Shown here piece after piece: positions 18,687-27,940 of a stretch of DNA of 64,000 bases; position 1 is the first letter of the stretch, and each line of letters opens with the position of its first letter. Origin of the DNA: an uncultured Oleiphilus sp. (lineage in GTDB: Bacteria > Pseudomonadota > Gammaproteobacteria > Pseudomonadales > Oleiphilaceae). The stretch is taken from NCBI GenBank assembly GCA_913020045.1, contig CAJWBE010000015.1, forward strand, positions 17,188-81,187, in the 5' to 3' direction. Both the position numbers and the translations under genes were made by a program. The notes under the pieces were generated by a model that saw only the letters and a program-made list of their open reading frames with translations, was not told the origin of the DNA and made no database searches.

Positions 18687-19478
18687 ATGCTCAACGCTAT
18701 ATCCTTTAAGATTTTCTTTTTTGTTGCGCTGTCACTGCTGGCATCCTCGAGTTTGGCTGTGCAAGCAGACACAACAGTTAATACACTCCCAACACCAGAA
18801 TCAGACTCACTCCAAAACAAAACGCACGCAAAGCCAAGCTTCACACTTAAACCTCATACTGCAACTTACAGCGCGCGCTTTAAGAAAGGTATTAACATCA
18901 AGGGTAGCGGAGTACGTGAACTAAAATCACTCGGCAATGGAGAATGGCTATATCGCTTCGACATTGATTCATTACCCGTCGATATTCGCGAATCGGTTAA
19001 GTTCATATGGCAAGAGGATTATTTCGTCCAGCCCACTAAATATAACTATACGCGCAAAGGTTTTTTCATCAAAAACAAAGCGCGAAGCATTGTTTTTGAC
19101 TGGAATAATAGATCGGCAAACGGCCAAAACAACGGAAATAAGTGGCAGCTAGAGGTCCCGCTGAACGCTTTGGACAAGCTAAGCTACCAGCTGCAGCTGC
19201 TAGCTGACATTTCATTGAACCGTAAAACAATGGACTATCAGATCACCCACAAAGGCCGACTAGAAGACAGTCGATTTCAAAAACTAAAAGAAGAAACCCT
19301 TCAAACGAAAATCGGCACACAAGAAAGTATCGTGGTCGAAAAAATAAGATCCCCCGAAAAACAACGAAAAACGCTTCTATGGTTTTCTAAGAGTAACCCA
19401 CTACTTTTGCTTCGCATGTACCAACAAGAAAAAGACGGGGAAGAGTACGAAATTACGATTGAATCGTTCAAGCAGTAG
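18687..19478 (+). CDS. DUF3108 domain protein, exported
   Basis: Uncharacterised exported protein of the DUF3108 family. The 263 residues begin with a clear signal peptide (hydrophobic FFFVALSLLASSSLA, then QAD). The mature domain contains the family-like YSARFKKGI...GSGVRELK and YRFDIDSLP segments, then DKLSYQLQLLADI. It is thought to be periplasmic or outer-membrane associated, but no function is known. I prefer the ATG at 18687 to the TTG two codons upstream. It follows purMN, an arrangement I recall from Pseudomonas and relatives. It may be co-transcribed with purN. Confidence 0.85.
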   Translation: MLNAISFKIFFFVALSLLASSSLAVQADTTVNTLPTPESDSLQNKTHAKPSFTLKPHTATYSARFKKGINIKGSGVRELKSLGNGEWLYRFDIDSLPVDIRESVKFIWQEDYFVQPTKYNYTRKGFFIKNKARSIVFDWNNRSANGQNNGNKWQLEVPLNALDKLSYQLQLLADISLNRKTMDYQITHKGRLEDSRFQKLKEETLQTKIGTQESIVVEKIRSPEKQRKTLLWFSKSNPLLLLRMYQQEKDGEEYEITIESFKQ

Positions 19479-19670
19479 CTAAATAGACCAGAGCTCTCGC
19501 GTTTATCTGCTCACAACCCCAGCGATTCGTCGCTTAGCATCAATTTGATTCCAACGCAAATTTAATGTAGCTATCATACAGTTGTGCTACAGTCAGTAGA
19601 GGATAGATCATTAGTTTCTAACAACAGTGACACACGCTAGCAAAGCACGCCGCAGAGGTGAATAAAAATT

Positions 19671-20321
19671 ATGGTGTCCCAATTACTTGCCAAACCGTTT
19701 CTTAAACTACCACTTGCTCTGATACTTCTAGGCCTATGCAGTATCGCACTGTCTGCCCCAAAGTCCTCTTACGACAAAATAATTAAAAACGACTTATGGG
19801 GAAATATTTATAAGAATGGCGGCGAGTGCTTTTACAGCAAAAAACCATTCAAGAAAAAGACAGCCCTGATAGTGGAGAGCCATATTTACTCCAAGAGTTG
19901 GATTCGAGAACATCTTCAATGCGGCACTAGCAGGCAGTGCACTAGAAAGAGCCCTGACTACATTAGTATCATTTCTGACCTTCATAACGTTGTTGCGGCG
20001 CAGTCAGCGCTGGCCTTTAAACTTAACACTGCAACGTTCGGGGCACTCGACGAAACATCAGAACCAAATGAATATGGCATACGGTCACGCTTCCATATCG
20101 TTGAGCCGAGCGATGAAAGAAAAGGCGACATCGCGAGAGCCATCTTTTATATGAACAAAACCTATGGCCTCCCTTTGCGAGGTACACTTCACGACTTTGC
20201 GACATGGAACGAAAACGATCCACCAAGTGAAGCCGAGCGTAAAAGAAACGACGTGATCGAATCAATTCAAGGAACGCGAAACCCGTTTATTGATAATCCA
20301 GAATTAGTTGAAAAAAACTAA
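19671..20321 (+). CDS. endA: Secreted endonuclease I family protein
   Basis: Non-specific DNA/RNA endonuclease of the NucM/EndA family, likely periplasmic or secreted. The 216-residue protein starts with a signal peptide (LPLALILLGLCSIALSAP). It has VESHIYSKSW with a candidate catalytic His, SDLHNVVAA matching the family DLHNLVPA motif, and the closing GDIARAIFYMNKTYGL motif with a metal-binding region. Length and the four internal cysteines agree with the family. It may serve DNA scavenging. It converges with the lipoprotein hydrolase gene, and the two stop codons overlap (4 bases). About 190 bases separate it from the DUF3108 gene, so it likely has its own promoter. Confidence 0.88.
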   Translation: MVSQLLAKPFLKLPLALILLGLCSIALSAPKSSYDKIIKNDLWGNIYKNGGECFYSKKPFKKKTALIVESHIYSKSWIREHLQCGTSRQCTRKSPDYISIISDLHNVVAAQSALAFKLNTATFGALDETSEPNEYGIRSRFHIVEPSDERKGDIARAIFYMNKTYGLPLRGTLHDFATWNENDPPSEAERKRNDVIESIQGTRNPFIDNPELVEKN

Positions 20322-21343
20322 TCAACCTCAGCGCAAAGAATTTGGCTATCCCTTCGGCTTTGATCGACATCAATATTAGTATTATTGATCCAAGCATGCA
20401 GGTCTCGAAACACCTCTTCAGCCTGTAAATCGCGGCTAAGCATATGATAACCCCTAGGGTATTTCTTGAACGTTATACCCTGCCTCTCGAACTGCATTGC
20501 GGCGAGCATCCTACAGGTCGGCAGTTTTGGAATAACCTCATCCAGCTCACCATACAGCACCAACAGTGGCCCATGAACTTCGGGGCTTGCTGCTAGCGCC
20601 TCATCCATCAGATTGGTTAGCCCATAAATCGAATCAATGCGCGTTTCTTTAATGATTTTGTCATCGCGATACATCTTGCGCAGCGCTTCGATGTTATCAG
20701 TCGCTTGAACCCCAAGTCCTTCGCCGGTTGGCCGCCACGATGGAAAAGTATGAACAGCAAGCCAAAGCGCCCAACGCTGATACCAAGGCTGTGTTGAACG
20801 CGCCCATACCGCTGGCGCCAGGAGTGCAGCCCCCGCTATCGATTCCTCGTAAAAAGCGGCGTCATTGGCTAGCGCAGACATAATCACCGCCCCTCCCATA
20901 CTTTCCCCAACGAGAAAAATAGGGAGCGAAGGGTATCGCTTAGCGACAGTCGAGACATACTCTTTAAGATCTTTGCGCATTGCGTCCGCGCCGTGCCATG
21001 CTCCGTGGTTTTTAGTGTCGCCAAAACCTCTTTGGTCATAGGCTAAACAACTAATCGAACGATCAACAAAATACTCACACATTCCCTGGAACGCATGGCT
21101 ATAGTCGTTAAAACCATGCAGTGCAATAACAACGGCCTCAGACTCAAGCTCTGGCGTCAGCAGAGTGTACGGCAAGCGATAACCATCACTCGCTTTCAGA
21201 TACTTTTCAAGCAGCTCAGGAGCCGTCTCATGCAAACTGGTCTCACTCATACCGCCATCCTGCATCATCTTTACCGCACAGGACTGCAGCAAAGCGCCAA
21301 TCAACAGCGCTAAAAAAGCAATAGCTAAGCCCTTACGCGACAT
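20318..21343 (-). CDS. Lipoprotein alpha/beta hydrolase (monoacylglycerol lipase-like)
   Basis: Serine hydrolase of the alpha/beta fold, related to monoacylglycerol lipases and lysophospholipases. I use the ATG at 21343, giving 341 residues. That start produces a lipoprotein signal: MSRK, a hydrophobic core, then LQSC with Cys22 as the likely lipidated residue. An upstream ATG at 21391 would add 16 residues before the signal. The fold shows the HGFNDYSHAF oxyanion region, the nucleophile elbow GESMGG, a late GELDEVIP with the Asp, and GYHMLSRD with the His. Its first 11 bases overlap the recJ end, so it is likely translated with recJ. Substrate is inferred, not shown. Confidence 0.85.
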   Translation of the reverse strand: MSRKGLAIAFLALLIGALLQSCAVKMMQDGGMSETSLHETAPELLEKYLKASDGYRLPYTLLTPELESEAVVIALHGFNDYSHAFQGMCEYFVDRSISCLAYDQRGFGDTKNHGAWHGADAMRKDLKEYVSTVAKRYPSLPIFLVGESMGGAVIMSALANDAAFYEESIAGAALLAPAVWARSTQPWYQRWALWLAVHTFPSWRPTGEGLGVQATDNIEALRKMYRDDKIIKETRIDSIYGLTNLMDEALAASPEVHGPLLVLYGELDEVIPKLPTCRMLAAMQFERQGITFKKYPRGYHMLSRDLQAEEVFRDLHAWINNTNIDVDQSRRDSQILCAEVD

Positions 21344-23075
21344 CGATATAGTCGAGCATGAGCTGAACGCTCTTTCGTCCGCGGAATTCATTGATTGATG
21401 GCCTATAAACGACCCTCACGGTTTCTGGCAGTTGCGCACCCACCCAAGCACTATTGAACTGAATCGCATCAAAAAGCTGAGTGCCATCTAGGTACTGAAG
21501 AACTAGCTTTAGATGCTTGTCTTTTAGTATTCGTGTTTGTGCAACTTTGAACACGTTATCAAAAGCAGGCTCTGGAAAAGCTTGCCCCCAAGGGCCGGAC
21601 TTTCCCAGTAACTCTACAGAAGACAGATTAAGGTCCTGTTCACCCAACTCCCCGTCACTAAAAAAGCTAGCATTTAGGTCTTCTTCATCAAGCAAGCGGT
21701 GGGCAACTTCATTAAACGCATCCTGAAAAGCGCCAAGATCTTGCGCTCGTATAGTCATTCCCGCCGCCATCGCATGACCACCAAACTTATTGAGCAAACC
21801 AGGGTAGCCTTTTGCAATAAGATCTAGCGCATCCCGCATATGAAACCCAGAAATCGAGCGAGCGGAGCCCTTCAAAAAACCATCAGTTTGATTTGGGTCG
21901 TCGCTCTCAGGAGCAAACACCACCACCGGCCGATGTAACTTCTCTTTGACTCTAGACGCAAGTATCCCTATCACTCCTTGATGCCAATGCGGCTGGTATA
22001 GACAAAGCCCCCAGCGATCTTTTAGGTCTAGCGCATCCATCTCCTCAAAATGAGCCTCTGCGTCACGCTTCATCTCTTCTTCAATCTGCTTACGTTGACG
22101 ATTGAACTGATCAAGCTGACTCGCTAATTCATGTGCATGAGTGTCGGAAGAAGACAGCAAGCACTCTATCCCCAAGGACATATCATCAAGGCGACCCGCT
22201 GCATTCAGGCGAGGCCCAAGTATAAAACCCATGTCCGACGCCACCACATCACGCTCTCTTTTACCGGCAATGTTTAGTAGCGCTCGTATTCCTGGCCGGG
22301 TCTTCCCTGCCCGTATTCGACGCAAACCTTGCTCGACGAGGATACGGTTATTCCGATCTAAAGGAACCAAATCCGCAACGGTCCCCAAAGCAACCAAGTC
22401 CAAATATTCTGCCATTGACGGCTCGTCAATCCCCTGACTTTCGAACCACCCAGCTTCTCTCAACGCTCCTCGAAGGCCACTCAACACATAAAAAATAACA
22501 CCAACACCTGCAGCATTCTTGCTCGCGAAGTGGCAGCCGTGTTGATTGGGATTAACGATCGCGTCGGCGCTCGGCGTTACATCCCCCGGTAAATGGTGAT
22601 CTGTGATCAAGACTTTCATCCCAAGCATCTGTGCTCGCTCAACACCCTCAATACTGGAAATACCGTTGTCTACTGTCACAATTAAATCGGGCTGACTTTG
22701 CGCCGCCAATTCAACAATTTCGGGGGTCAGCCCATATCCGTATTCGAAACGGTTCGGGACGAGGTAGCTGCAACTTTCACTGCCCATTGCTTTAAGCGCA
22801 GAAACTGCAACCGCTGTACTGGTCGCACCATCGGCATCAAAATCCCCTATTATCATGATACGCTGCTTGCCAGTTATCGCCCCCACTAACAATTCGACCG
22901 CCTTGTCGAGTCCCATCAGCTCTCCGGTCCCCTGCAAATGCTGCAAACGAAGCTCTAGCTCCGCCGCATCACTCAAACCACGGCTTTGATAAATTCGACT
23001 CAGAAACTCTGGTATTCCTGGCAGCGCCGCAGTACCTGCGGGTAAAGTACGTCGAATAATTTGAGATTTTTTCAT
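21333..23075 (-). CDS. recJ: Single-stranded-DNA-specific exonuclease RecJ
   Basis: 5'-3' single-strand exonuclease of the DHH family, used in RecF-pathway recombination and mismatch and base-excision repair. With the ATG at 23075 (MKKSQIIRR) the protein is 580 residues, close to E. coli's 577. The frame is open upstream to 23195, but that part crosses the thrC terminator and end. Motifs seen are GDFDADGATST, TVDNGI, TDHHLPG, the GPRLNAAGRLDDM segment, the CLYQPHWHQGVIGI region and the late GGHAMAAGMT. A terminator hairpin lies just 16 bases before the start, so recJ needs its own promoter or read-through. dsbC, a common neighbour, is nearby at 26124-26846. Confidence 0.96.
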   Translation of the reverse strand: MKKSQIIRRTLPAGTAALPGIPEFLSRIYQSRGLSDAAELELRLQHLQGTGELMGLDKAVELLVGAITGKQRIMIIGDFDADGATSTAVAVSALKAMGSESCSYLVPNRFEYGYGLTPEIVELAAQSQPDLIVTVDNGISSIEGVERAQMLGMKVLITDHHLPGDVTPSADAIVNPNQHGCHFASKNAAGVGVIFYVLSGLRGALREAGWFESQGIDEPSMAEYLDLVALGTVADLVPLDRNNRILVEQGLRRIRAGKTRPGIRALLNIAGKRERDVVASDMGFILGPRLNAAGRLDDMSLGIECLLSSSDTHAHELASQLDQFNRQRKQIEEEMKRDAEAHFEEMDALDLKDRWGLCLYQPHWHQGVIGILASRVKEKLHRPVVVFAPESDDPNQTDGFLKGSARSISGFHMRDALDLIAKGYPGLLNKFGGHAMAAGMTIRAQDLGAFQDAFNEVAHRLLDEEDLNASFFSDGELGEQDLNLSSVELLGKSGPWGQAFPEPAFDNVFKVAQTRILKDKHLKLVLQYLDGTQLFDAIQFNSAWVGAQLPETVRVVYRPSINEFRGRKSVQLMLDYIDVA

Positions 23076-23090
23076 GGCTAATACTCTACG

Positions 23091-23115
23091 AAAAACGGAG
23101 GCGATAGCCTCCGTT
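23091..23115 (-). terminator. Intrinsic terminator after thrC
   Basis: On the minus strand an 8-9 bp stem ACGGAGGC/GCCTCCGT with a TATC loop is followed by TTTTT. It lies 25 bases after the thrC stop and 16 bases before the recJ ATG. Confidence 0.85.
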
Positions 23116-23139
23116 AAATTAACTCTTAGACGAGGTAAA

Positions 23140-24534
23140 TCAATTCCTACGGTGATCTTTGACGTATTGCTGCACACTTGCCAAATCATTCGCAATCACA
23201 TCATATTTCTCTTCGCGGTCGAACAAATCGGCCATATGAGGGGGCAAAGACGGCATAACACCGACCCCAGCTTTCTCTACCGCTTCTGGAAATTTAACCG
23301 GATGAGCTGTCGCTAACGTTACCATTGGCGCTGATACGCTGCGGCGACAAACTCTTGCAGCATCGACCCCTATCGCAGTATGAGGGTCAACCAGATAACC
23401 CGTTTGCTCATAAACTTCTTTAATCACTGCACATGTGCGGTCATCATCGACAGAGTGACTATCAAACAGCGCTCTCGCCGACTTCCATCGTGAGTTATCA
23501 ATCGAACCTGACTTAGTTTTCCATTCGCCCATTAACGCGGCAAGCGCTTTTCCATCACGTCCATACAAGTCAAAAAGCAAACGTTCAAAATTACTCGATA
23601 CCATAATATCCATACTGGGAGACAAGGTATGCTCCAGCGGATGTAGCTCGTACTGGTTCTGACTAATGAAACGATGAAGAATGTCGTTCTTATTCGTTGC
23701 TACGATTAGCTGATTAATCGGCAAGCCCATGTTGCGCGCAAGATAGCCCGCAAATATGTCGCCAAAGTTACCGGTTGGAACAGAAAAAGAAACACTGCGG
23801 CTTGGCCCCCCTAGCGCCAAAGAAGCACTAAAGTAATACACAATCTGAGCCATTATTCGCGCCCAATTGATGGAGTTCACAGCAACAAGCCTGGTTCCAC
23901 CAAGAAAGGACTGATCCCCAAAACTATCCTTAACCATTTGCTGGCAGTCGTCAAAATTGCCCTCCACCGCAATATTGAAAACATTATCACTGATAATACT
24001 TGTCATCTGCTTACGCTGCACATCCGACACTCTCTTATGAGGGTGCAAAATGAAAATATCTACATTGTCACAGTGTTTGCAACCTTCAATCGCGGCAGAG
24101 CCTGTATCACCAGATGTTGCTCCTAAGATGACAACGCGCTCATTGCGCCGTTTCAGCACATAGTCGAGTAAGCGTCCAAGCAACTGTAAGGCAAAATCTT
24201 TAAACGCTAAGGTAGGGCCACAAAAAAGTTCCATGATCCACTCATTTGAGTCGACCTGAACAAGAGGAGCAACAGACTTATGCTCAAATACAGCATATGT
24301 ATCGTTGACCATGTCCCGAAAATCTTGCTCCGGAATCGCCCCTTCTACGAAGGGATACATGACATTGAATGCCAGCTGCGAATAAGGTAAACCAGCCCAT
24401 GAAGCTATTTCTTCAATGGTAAATCTCGGCAAGGTTTCCGGTACATACAAACCACCATCGCTCGCCAAACCAGCCAATAAAACATCTTCAAAACCTAGCG
24501 CTGGTGACTCACCACGCGTACTAATATATCTCAC
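23140..24534 (-). CDS. thrC: Threonine synthase
   Basis: PLP enzyme that converts O-phosphohomoserine to threonine. The 464-residue protein begins MRYISTRGESP, as is typical of bacterial ThrC. It carries the PLP lysine in LAFKDFALQLLG near residue 115, the GATSGDTGSAAIEG phosphate-binding loop, and a SVPTGNFGDIFAGYLA segment. The gene lies 16 bases after hom on the same strand, forming a hom-thrC operon without thrB. In such organisms homoserine kinase is encoded elsewhere, often as a ThrB2-type enzyme. Confidence 0.97.
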   Translation of the reverse strand: MRYISTRGESPALGFEDVLLAGLASDGGLYVPETLPRFTIEEIASWAGLPYSQLAFNVMYPFVEGAIPEQDFRDMVNDTYAVFEHKSVAPLVQVDSNEWIMELFCGPTLAFKDFALQLLGRLLDYVLKRRNERVVILGATSGDTGSAAIEGCKHCDNVDIFILHPHKRVSDVQRKQMTSIISDNVFNIAVEGNFDDCQQMVKDSFGDQSFLGGTRLVAVNSINWARIMAQIVYYFSASLALGGPSRSVSFSVPTGNFGDIFAGYLARNMGLPINQLIVATNKNDILHRFISQNQYELHPLEHTLSPSMDIMVSSNFERLLFDLYGRDGKALAALMGEWKTKSGSIDNSRWKSARALFDSHSVDDDRTCAVIKEVYEQTGYLVDPHTAIGVDAARVCRRSVSAPMVTLATAHPVKFPEAVEKAGVGVMPSLPPHMADLFDREEKYDVIANDLASVQQYVKDHRRN

Positions 24535-24550
24535 GACACACTCTCACTCT

Positions 24551-25852
24551 TTAAAACTGTTCAACACGAATGCGGACAACGCTGCCCTTAATTTCAGGCA
24601 ACGCTTCAATTTTCGCGATCGCTGCAATCATCTTCGATTCTTGGACTGTTTGCGTCAACATCACTAAAGGAATGACTTCGTTCTCCCGCTCTTTGTCCTT
24701 CTGAATCACTGATTCAATGTTAATACCTGAATCACTCATAATCGAAGAGACTTTCGCTAAAACCCCTGGGTGGTCCTCAGCGGACAATCTTAGATAATAA
24801 GCAGACTGGATCTCCGTTATCGGTAAAACAGGCAGCTCTACTAACTTATCAGGCATCACACCTAAATACGGAACTAACACAGGAGAATCACTCAACACAG
24901 CTCTGGCAACGTCAACTAAGTCAGCGATAACCGCCGACGCCGTTGCCTCAGATCCGGCACCAGGGCCATAATACAATGTTTGGCCTACCGCATCACCGTC
25001 TACCAATACAGCATTCATGACGCCATCAACATTGGCAAGCAACTGGGCCTGAGGAATCAGCGTAGGATGGACCCTTAACTCAATTCCATGCGCATGGCGC
25101 CGAGCAATACCGAGATGCTTAACCCGATAACCCAATGCGGTCGCATTATTAATATCTTCCGTAGATAAACCGCTAATACCTTCGGTAAACGCCTTATCAA
25201 ACTGCAACGGAACACCAAAAGCGACCGACGCTAGAATCGCCAGTTTATGCGCGGCATCAATTCCCTCTACATCAAAAGTAGGATCCGCCTCTGCATAACC
25301 AAGTGCCTGCGCCTCGGCTAACACATCCGCAAAGTCGCGCCCCTTGTCTTTCATTTCGGTCAAAATGAAATTACCGGTACCGTTAATAATACCCGCTACG
25401 CAATTGATCTGATTCGCAGACAAACCTTCTCGCAGTGCTTTTATAACCGGAATACCACCCGCAACACCTGCTTCATACGCAAGAACTAAACCTTTACTAT
25501 TCGCTAACGCAAACAGCTCATTGCCATGCTCTGCAATCAATGCCTTGTTGGCCGTCACAACATGTTTGCCATTGTTTAGCGCCTTGATCACAATGTCTTT
25601 AGCTAAGTCATAGCCCCCAATTAACTCCGCCACCACGTCGATTTCTGGATTATCAATTAGTTCGTCGATACTGGTCGTAAACGCAATGCCTTGCATGTCG
25701 CAGTTATCTCTCATGCGACGCGACGCGACCTGCACCACATCAATAGAGCACCCCGCGCGAGCAGAAATCTCATTTTGGTTTCGCTTCAGAACATTGATCA
25801 CACCACTTGCAACTGTTCCTAACCCGCATATTCCAACTTTAAGGGACTTCAA
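24551..25852 (-). CDS. hom: Homoserine dehydrogenase
   Basis: NAD(P)H-dependent enzyme that reduces aspartate semialdehyde to homoserine for threonine and methionine. The 433-residue monofunctional form has the GLGTVASGV nucleotide loop at residues 10-18, AELIGG, the NKALIAEHG segment, an AGVAGGIPVIK stretch, and the DPTFDVEGIDAAHKLAIL catalytic region. A C-terminal ACT domain from about residue 350 suggests threonine feedback. The aspartate kinase is separate, at 60389-61615. I found no threonine-rich leader peptide upstream. Confidence 0.97.
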   Translation of the reverse strand: MKSLKVGICGLGTVASGVINVLKRNQNEISARAGCSIDVVQVASRRMRDNCDMQGIAFTTSIDELIDNPEIDVVAELIGGYDLAKDIVIKALNNGKHVVTANKALIAEHGNELFALANSKGLVLAYEAGVAGGIPVIKALREGLSANQINCVAGIINGTGNFILTEMKDKGRDFADVLAEAQALGYAEADPTFDVEGIDAAHKLAILASVAFGVPLQFDKAFTEGISGLSTEDINNATALGYRVKHLGIARRHAHGIELRVHPTLIPQAQLLANVDGVMNAVLVDGDAVGQTLYYGPGAGSEATASAVIADLVDVARAVLSDSPVLVPYLGVMPDKLVELPVLPITEIQSAYYLRLSAEDHPGVLAKVSSIMSDSGINIESVIQKDKERENEVIPLVMLTQTVQESKMIAAIAKIEALPEIKGSVVRIRVEQF

Positions 25853-26041
25853 GATCTCATCCTCAGCCTGCTAGAGCTATATTTAATCCAAGTAAAACAC
25901 GTCACATTGCGACGCTAGTCTGGCATACACCAGTCCGGTTCGAAGGCGCATAGTATACCTTCTGATAGCCCAAAAAAAACGAACACTATTAGTTTTTTAA
26001 CTGCTACTAATACGATTACTTCGCCAAAAAGAACCACACAC

Positions 26042-26078
26042 AAAAAAAGCGCTACCATCTAAGGAAGCGCCTTTTAAT
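26042..26078 (-). terminator. Terminator-like hairpin after dsbC
   Basis: On the minus strand a short stem GCGCT/AGCGC is followed by TTTTTTT, 45 bases beyond the dsbC stop. The T run is good, though the stem is only 5 bp with a mismatch next to it. A second short GGCCG/CGGCC repeat lies just upstream. Confidence 0.5.
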
Positions 26079-26123
26079 TCGGCCGTCAAATTGGCCGGAT
26101 AAACAAAACAAATGCTTACTTGC

Positions 26124-26846
26124 CTATAAAATACCCAAGCCCTTTGCCAACTGGTCAGCAGGAACATAACCAGGAACAAGAGTACCATCACTGAGCATGA
26201 TGGCAGGCGTTCCCGTGACACCAAGATCACCGCCCAAAGCAAACTGAGCCGCTACCGGATTTTCACAATCCAACTCGGGAAGGCTCTTACCCGCCTTTGC
26301 ATCATCCATCGCTTTCAAACGATCCTCTGCACACCAAGCGGAAACGATTTTCTTATAAGAGCCACTGCCAACTCCTGCGCGAGGATACGCCATATAGTTA
26401 ACCTGGATGCCGAGCTCATTCATTCTAGGAATCTCGCGATGAAGCTTACGGCAATAACCACAATCTATATCCGTAAAAACTGTAATAGACGCTTTCTGAA
26501 CACCCTTGGCTTGATAGGTGATTTTATCACTAGGCTTAATCGCTGCTATCTTGGCAGCTCTCTCTACCCCTTTACGTTCCTCTGTAAGGTTAACCACTGT
26601 CCCGCCTTCTGTAGAAAACATTTGTCCAGATAGAAAGTAGGTCGCATCACTGTTGGAAAAAAGCACCTCTCCGCTGCTAGCGATAATGCGATACACGCCT
26701 TTAATTTCACTTTCGTCAATGGACGAAACCTGTAGCCCTGGTAGCGATTTACTCAGGTTATCTTCGATTTCCTTTGCTCCTGCATGAACAAGCACCGCAG
26801 AGCTCAACATTAAACAGGAAATCAGCATACTTATAGAAACGCGCAT
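26124..26846 (-). CDS. dsbC: Thiol:disulfide interchange protein DsbC
   Basis: Periplasmic disulfide isomerase that corrects wrong disulfides, kept reduced by DsbD. With the ATG at 26846 the protein is 240 residues with a signal peptide (MRVSISMLISCLMLSSAV then HAGAK). The N-terminal dimerisation domain carries the GVYRIIASSGEVLFSNSDATY segment. The thioredoxin-like domain has the CGYCRKLH active site and the cis-proline GVTGTPAI. Six extra codons upstream in the frame are less likely. It lies 109 bases after xerD on the same strand, an arrangement shared with many gammaproteobacteria (xerD-dsbC-recJ order). Confidence 0.95.
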   Translation of the reverse strand: MRVSISMLISCLMLSSAVLVHAGAKEIEDNLSKSLPGLQVSSIDESEIKGVYRIIASSGEVLFSNSDATYFLSGQMFSTEGGTVVNLTEERKGVERAAKIAAIKPSDKITYQAKGVQKASITVFTDIDCGYCRKLHREIPRMNELGIQVNYMAYPRAGVGSGSYKKIVSAWCAEDRLKAMDDAKAGKSLPELDCENPVAAQFALGGDLGVTGTPAIMLSDGTLVPGYVPADQLAKGLGIL

Positions 26847-26977
26847 TCGGCCCCCTCGGTCCATTTTTTAATCATAATTTTATACATAATACTTAAGCAG
26901 TATTTCTGAGACACATTACGAGCGAATTCGTTCCCAAGCAAGTAATGATATTTCCACAGCGACGCTCACAAACAGCA

Positions 26978-27868
26978 CTAGGCTCTCGGATGAAACTTCT
27001 GATGTAACGACTGTAATCGATGTTGGGCAACATGTGTGTATATTTGCGTCGTCGATAAGTTACTGTGCCCTAACAACATCTGCACGACACGCAAGTCGGC
27101 GCCATTATTTAACAAATGTGTTGCAAAGGCATGACGCAAAGTATGCGGAGAAACCGATTCAGAAACGCCCACGGCGATCGCGTATTTTTTGACTCTGTGC
27201 CAAAACGTCTGCCTAGTCATCACACGACCTCGCTGACTGGGGAACACTGCATGACAACCACCGTTCGGGTCCAGCGCTAAACGAGCACCTTTCAAGTACT
27301 GAACAAGGTAATCTAGGGTGTATTCACCCACCGGCACAACACGCTCTTTACCGCCCTTTCCCGTCAACCTAACCAAGCCCTGATCAACACTGACCTGCGA
27401 TAGCTCCAGGGAAACCAGTTCCGACACACGCAAACCAGAGCCATACATTAACTCCAGCATTACCTTGTCGCGCAGCCCTATTGGGTCCTTTAGATCTGGC
27501 GTCGATAACAAATCATCAATTTGCGTTTCGCTTAAGACGCATGGGAGTTTTTTAGGCAGCTTTGGGTTTTCTAATTTAAGGCTCGGATCAACCGATACAA
27601 GGCTCTCCCGAATGGAATAGCGGTAGAAACGCCGCACGCTAGATAAAGCACGAGCCGTCGAAGACGGTTTCATTCCCTGATCCAAACGGTAAGCTAGGTA
27701 AGCTAGAAGGTCCTGCCGCTGACAAGCCAACAAAGATAGCCCCCTGTCGACAGACAACCAATTATCAAACAGCTTCAAATCTGTTTTATATGATGAAAGC
27801 GTATTATCACTCAGGCCATGCTCCAGCCAGAGCATCTCAATAAAACGGTCGATTGGATCTGTTGCCAT
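26978..27868 (-). CDS. xerD: Site-specific tyrosine recombinase XerD
   Basis: Recombinase that works with XerC at dif to resolve chromosome dimers. The 296-residue protein has the N-terminal SAM-like core-binding domain, then the catalytic residues: Arg in YGSGLRVSELV, Lys in RLTGKGGKERVVP, the HxxR pair in SPHTLRHAFATHLL, His in LLGHSNLSTTQIY and the closing Tyr. The housekeeping setting between rplS and dsbC and the length favour XerD, not a phage integrase. A terminator lies 19 bases upstream of the start. Confidence 0.96.
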   Translation of the reverse strand: MATDPIDRFIEMLWLEHGLSDNTLSSYKTDLKLFDNWLSVDRGLSLLACQRQDLLAYLAYRLDQGMKPSSTARALSSVRRFYRYSIRESLVSVDPSLKLENPKLPKKLPCVLSETQIDDLLSTPDLKDPIGLRDKVMLELMYGSGLRVSELVSLELSQVSVDQGLVRLTGKGGKERVVPVGEYTLDYLVQYLKGARLALDPNGGCHAVFPSQRGRVMTRQTFWHRVKKYAIAVGVSESVSPHTLRHAFATHLLNNGADLRVVQMLLGHSNLSTTQIYTHVAQHRLQSLHQKFHPRA

Positions 27869-27886
27869 TGTTACCCTTCAGAAAAC

Positions 27887-27920
27887 AAAAAAGGCAAATC
27901 ACTTTCGCGATTTGCCTTTT
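27887..27920 (-). terminator. Intrinsic terminator after the rpsP-rplS operon
   Basis: A perfect 12-bp stem AAAAGGCAAATC/GATTTGCCTTTT with an 8-base loop, A- and T-rich on both sides, lies 21 bases past the rplS stop. On the minus strand it ends in TTTTTT. It could work in both directions. Confidence 0.88.
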
Positions 27921-27940
27921 GAAGACCTACCCGGCTAGGA

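Noticed and set aside
25853..26040. Threonine leader peptide or attenuator before hom
   Set aside because: No short frame rich in Thr or Ile codons and no matching hairpin were found.
26978..27868. Phage or integron integrase
   Set aside because: Length, motifs and the rplS-xerD-dsbC setting fit housekeeping XerD. No att sites or phage genes are present.
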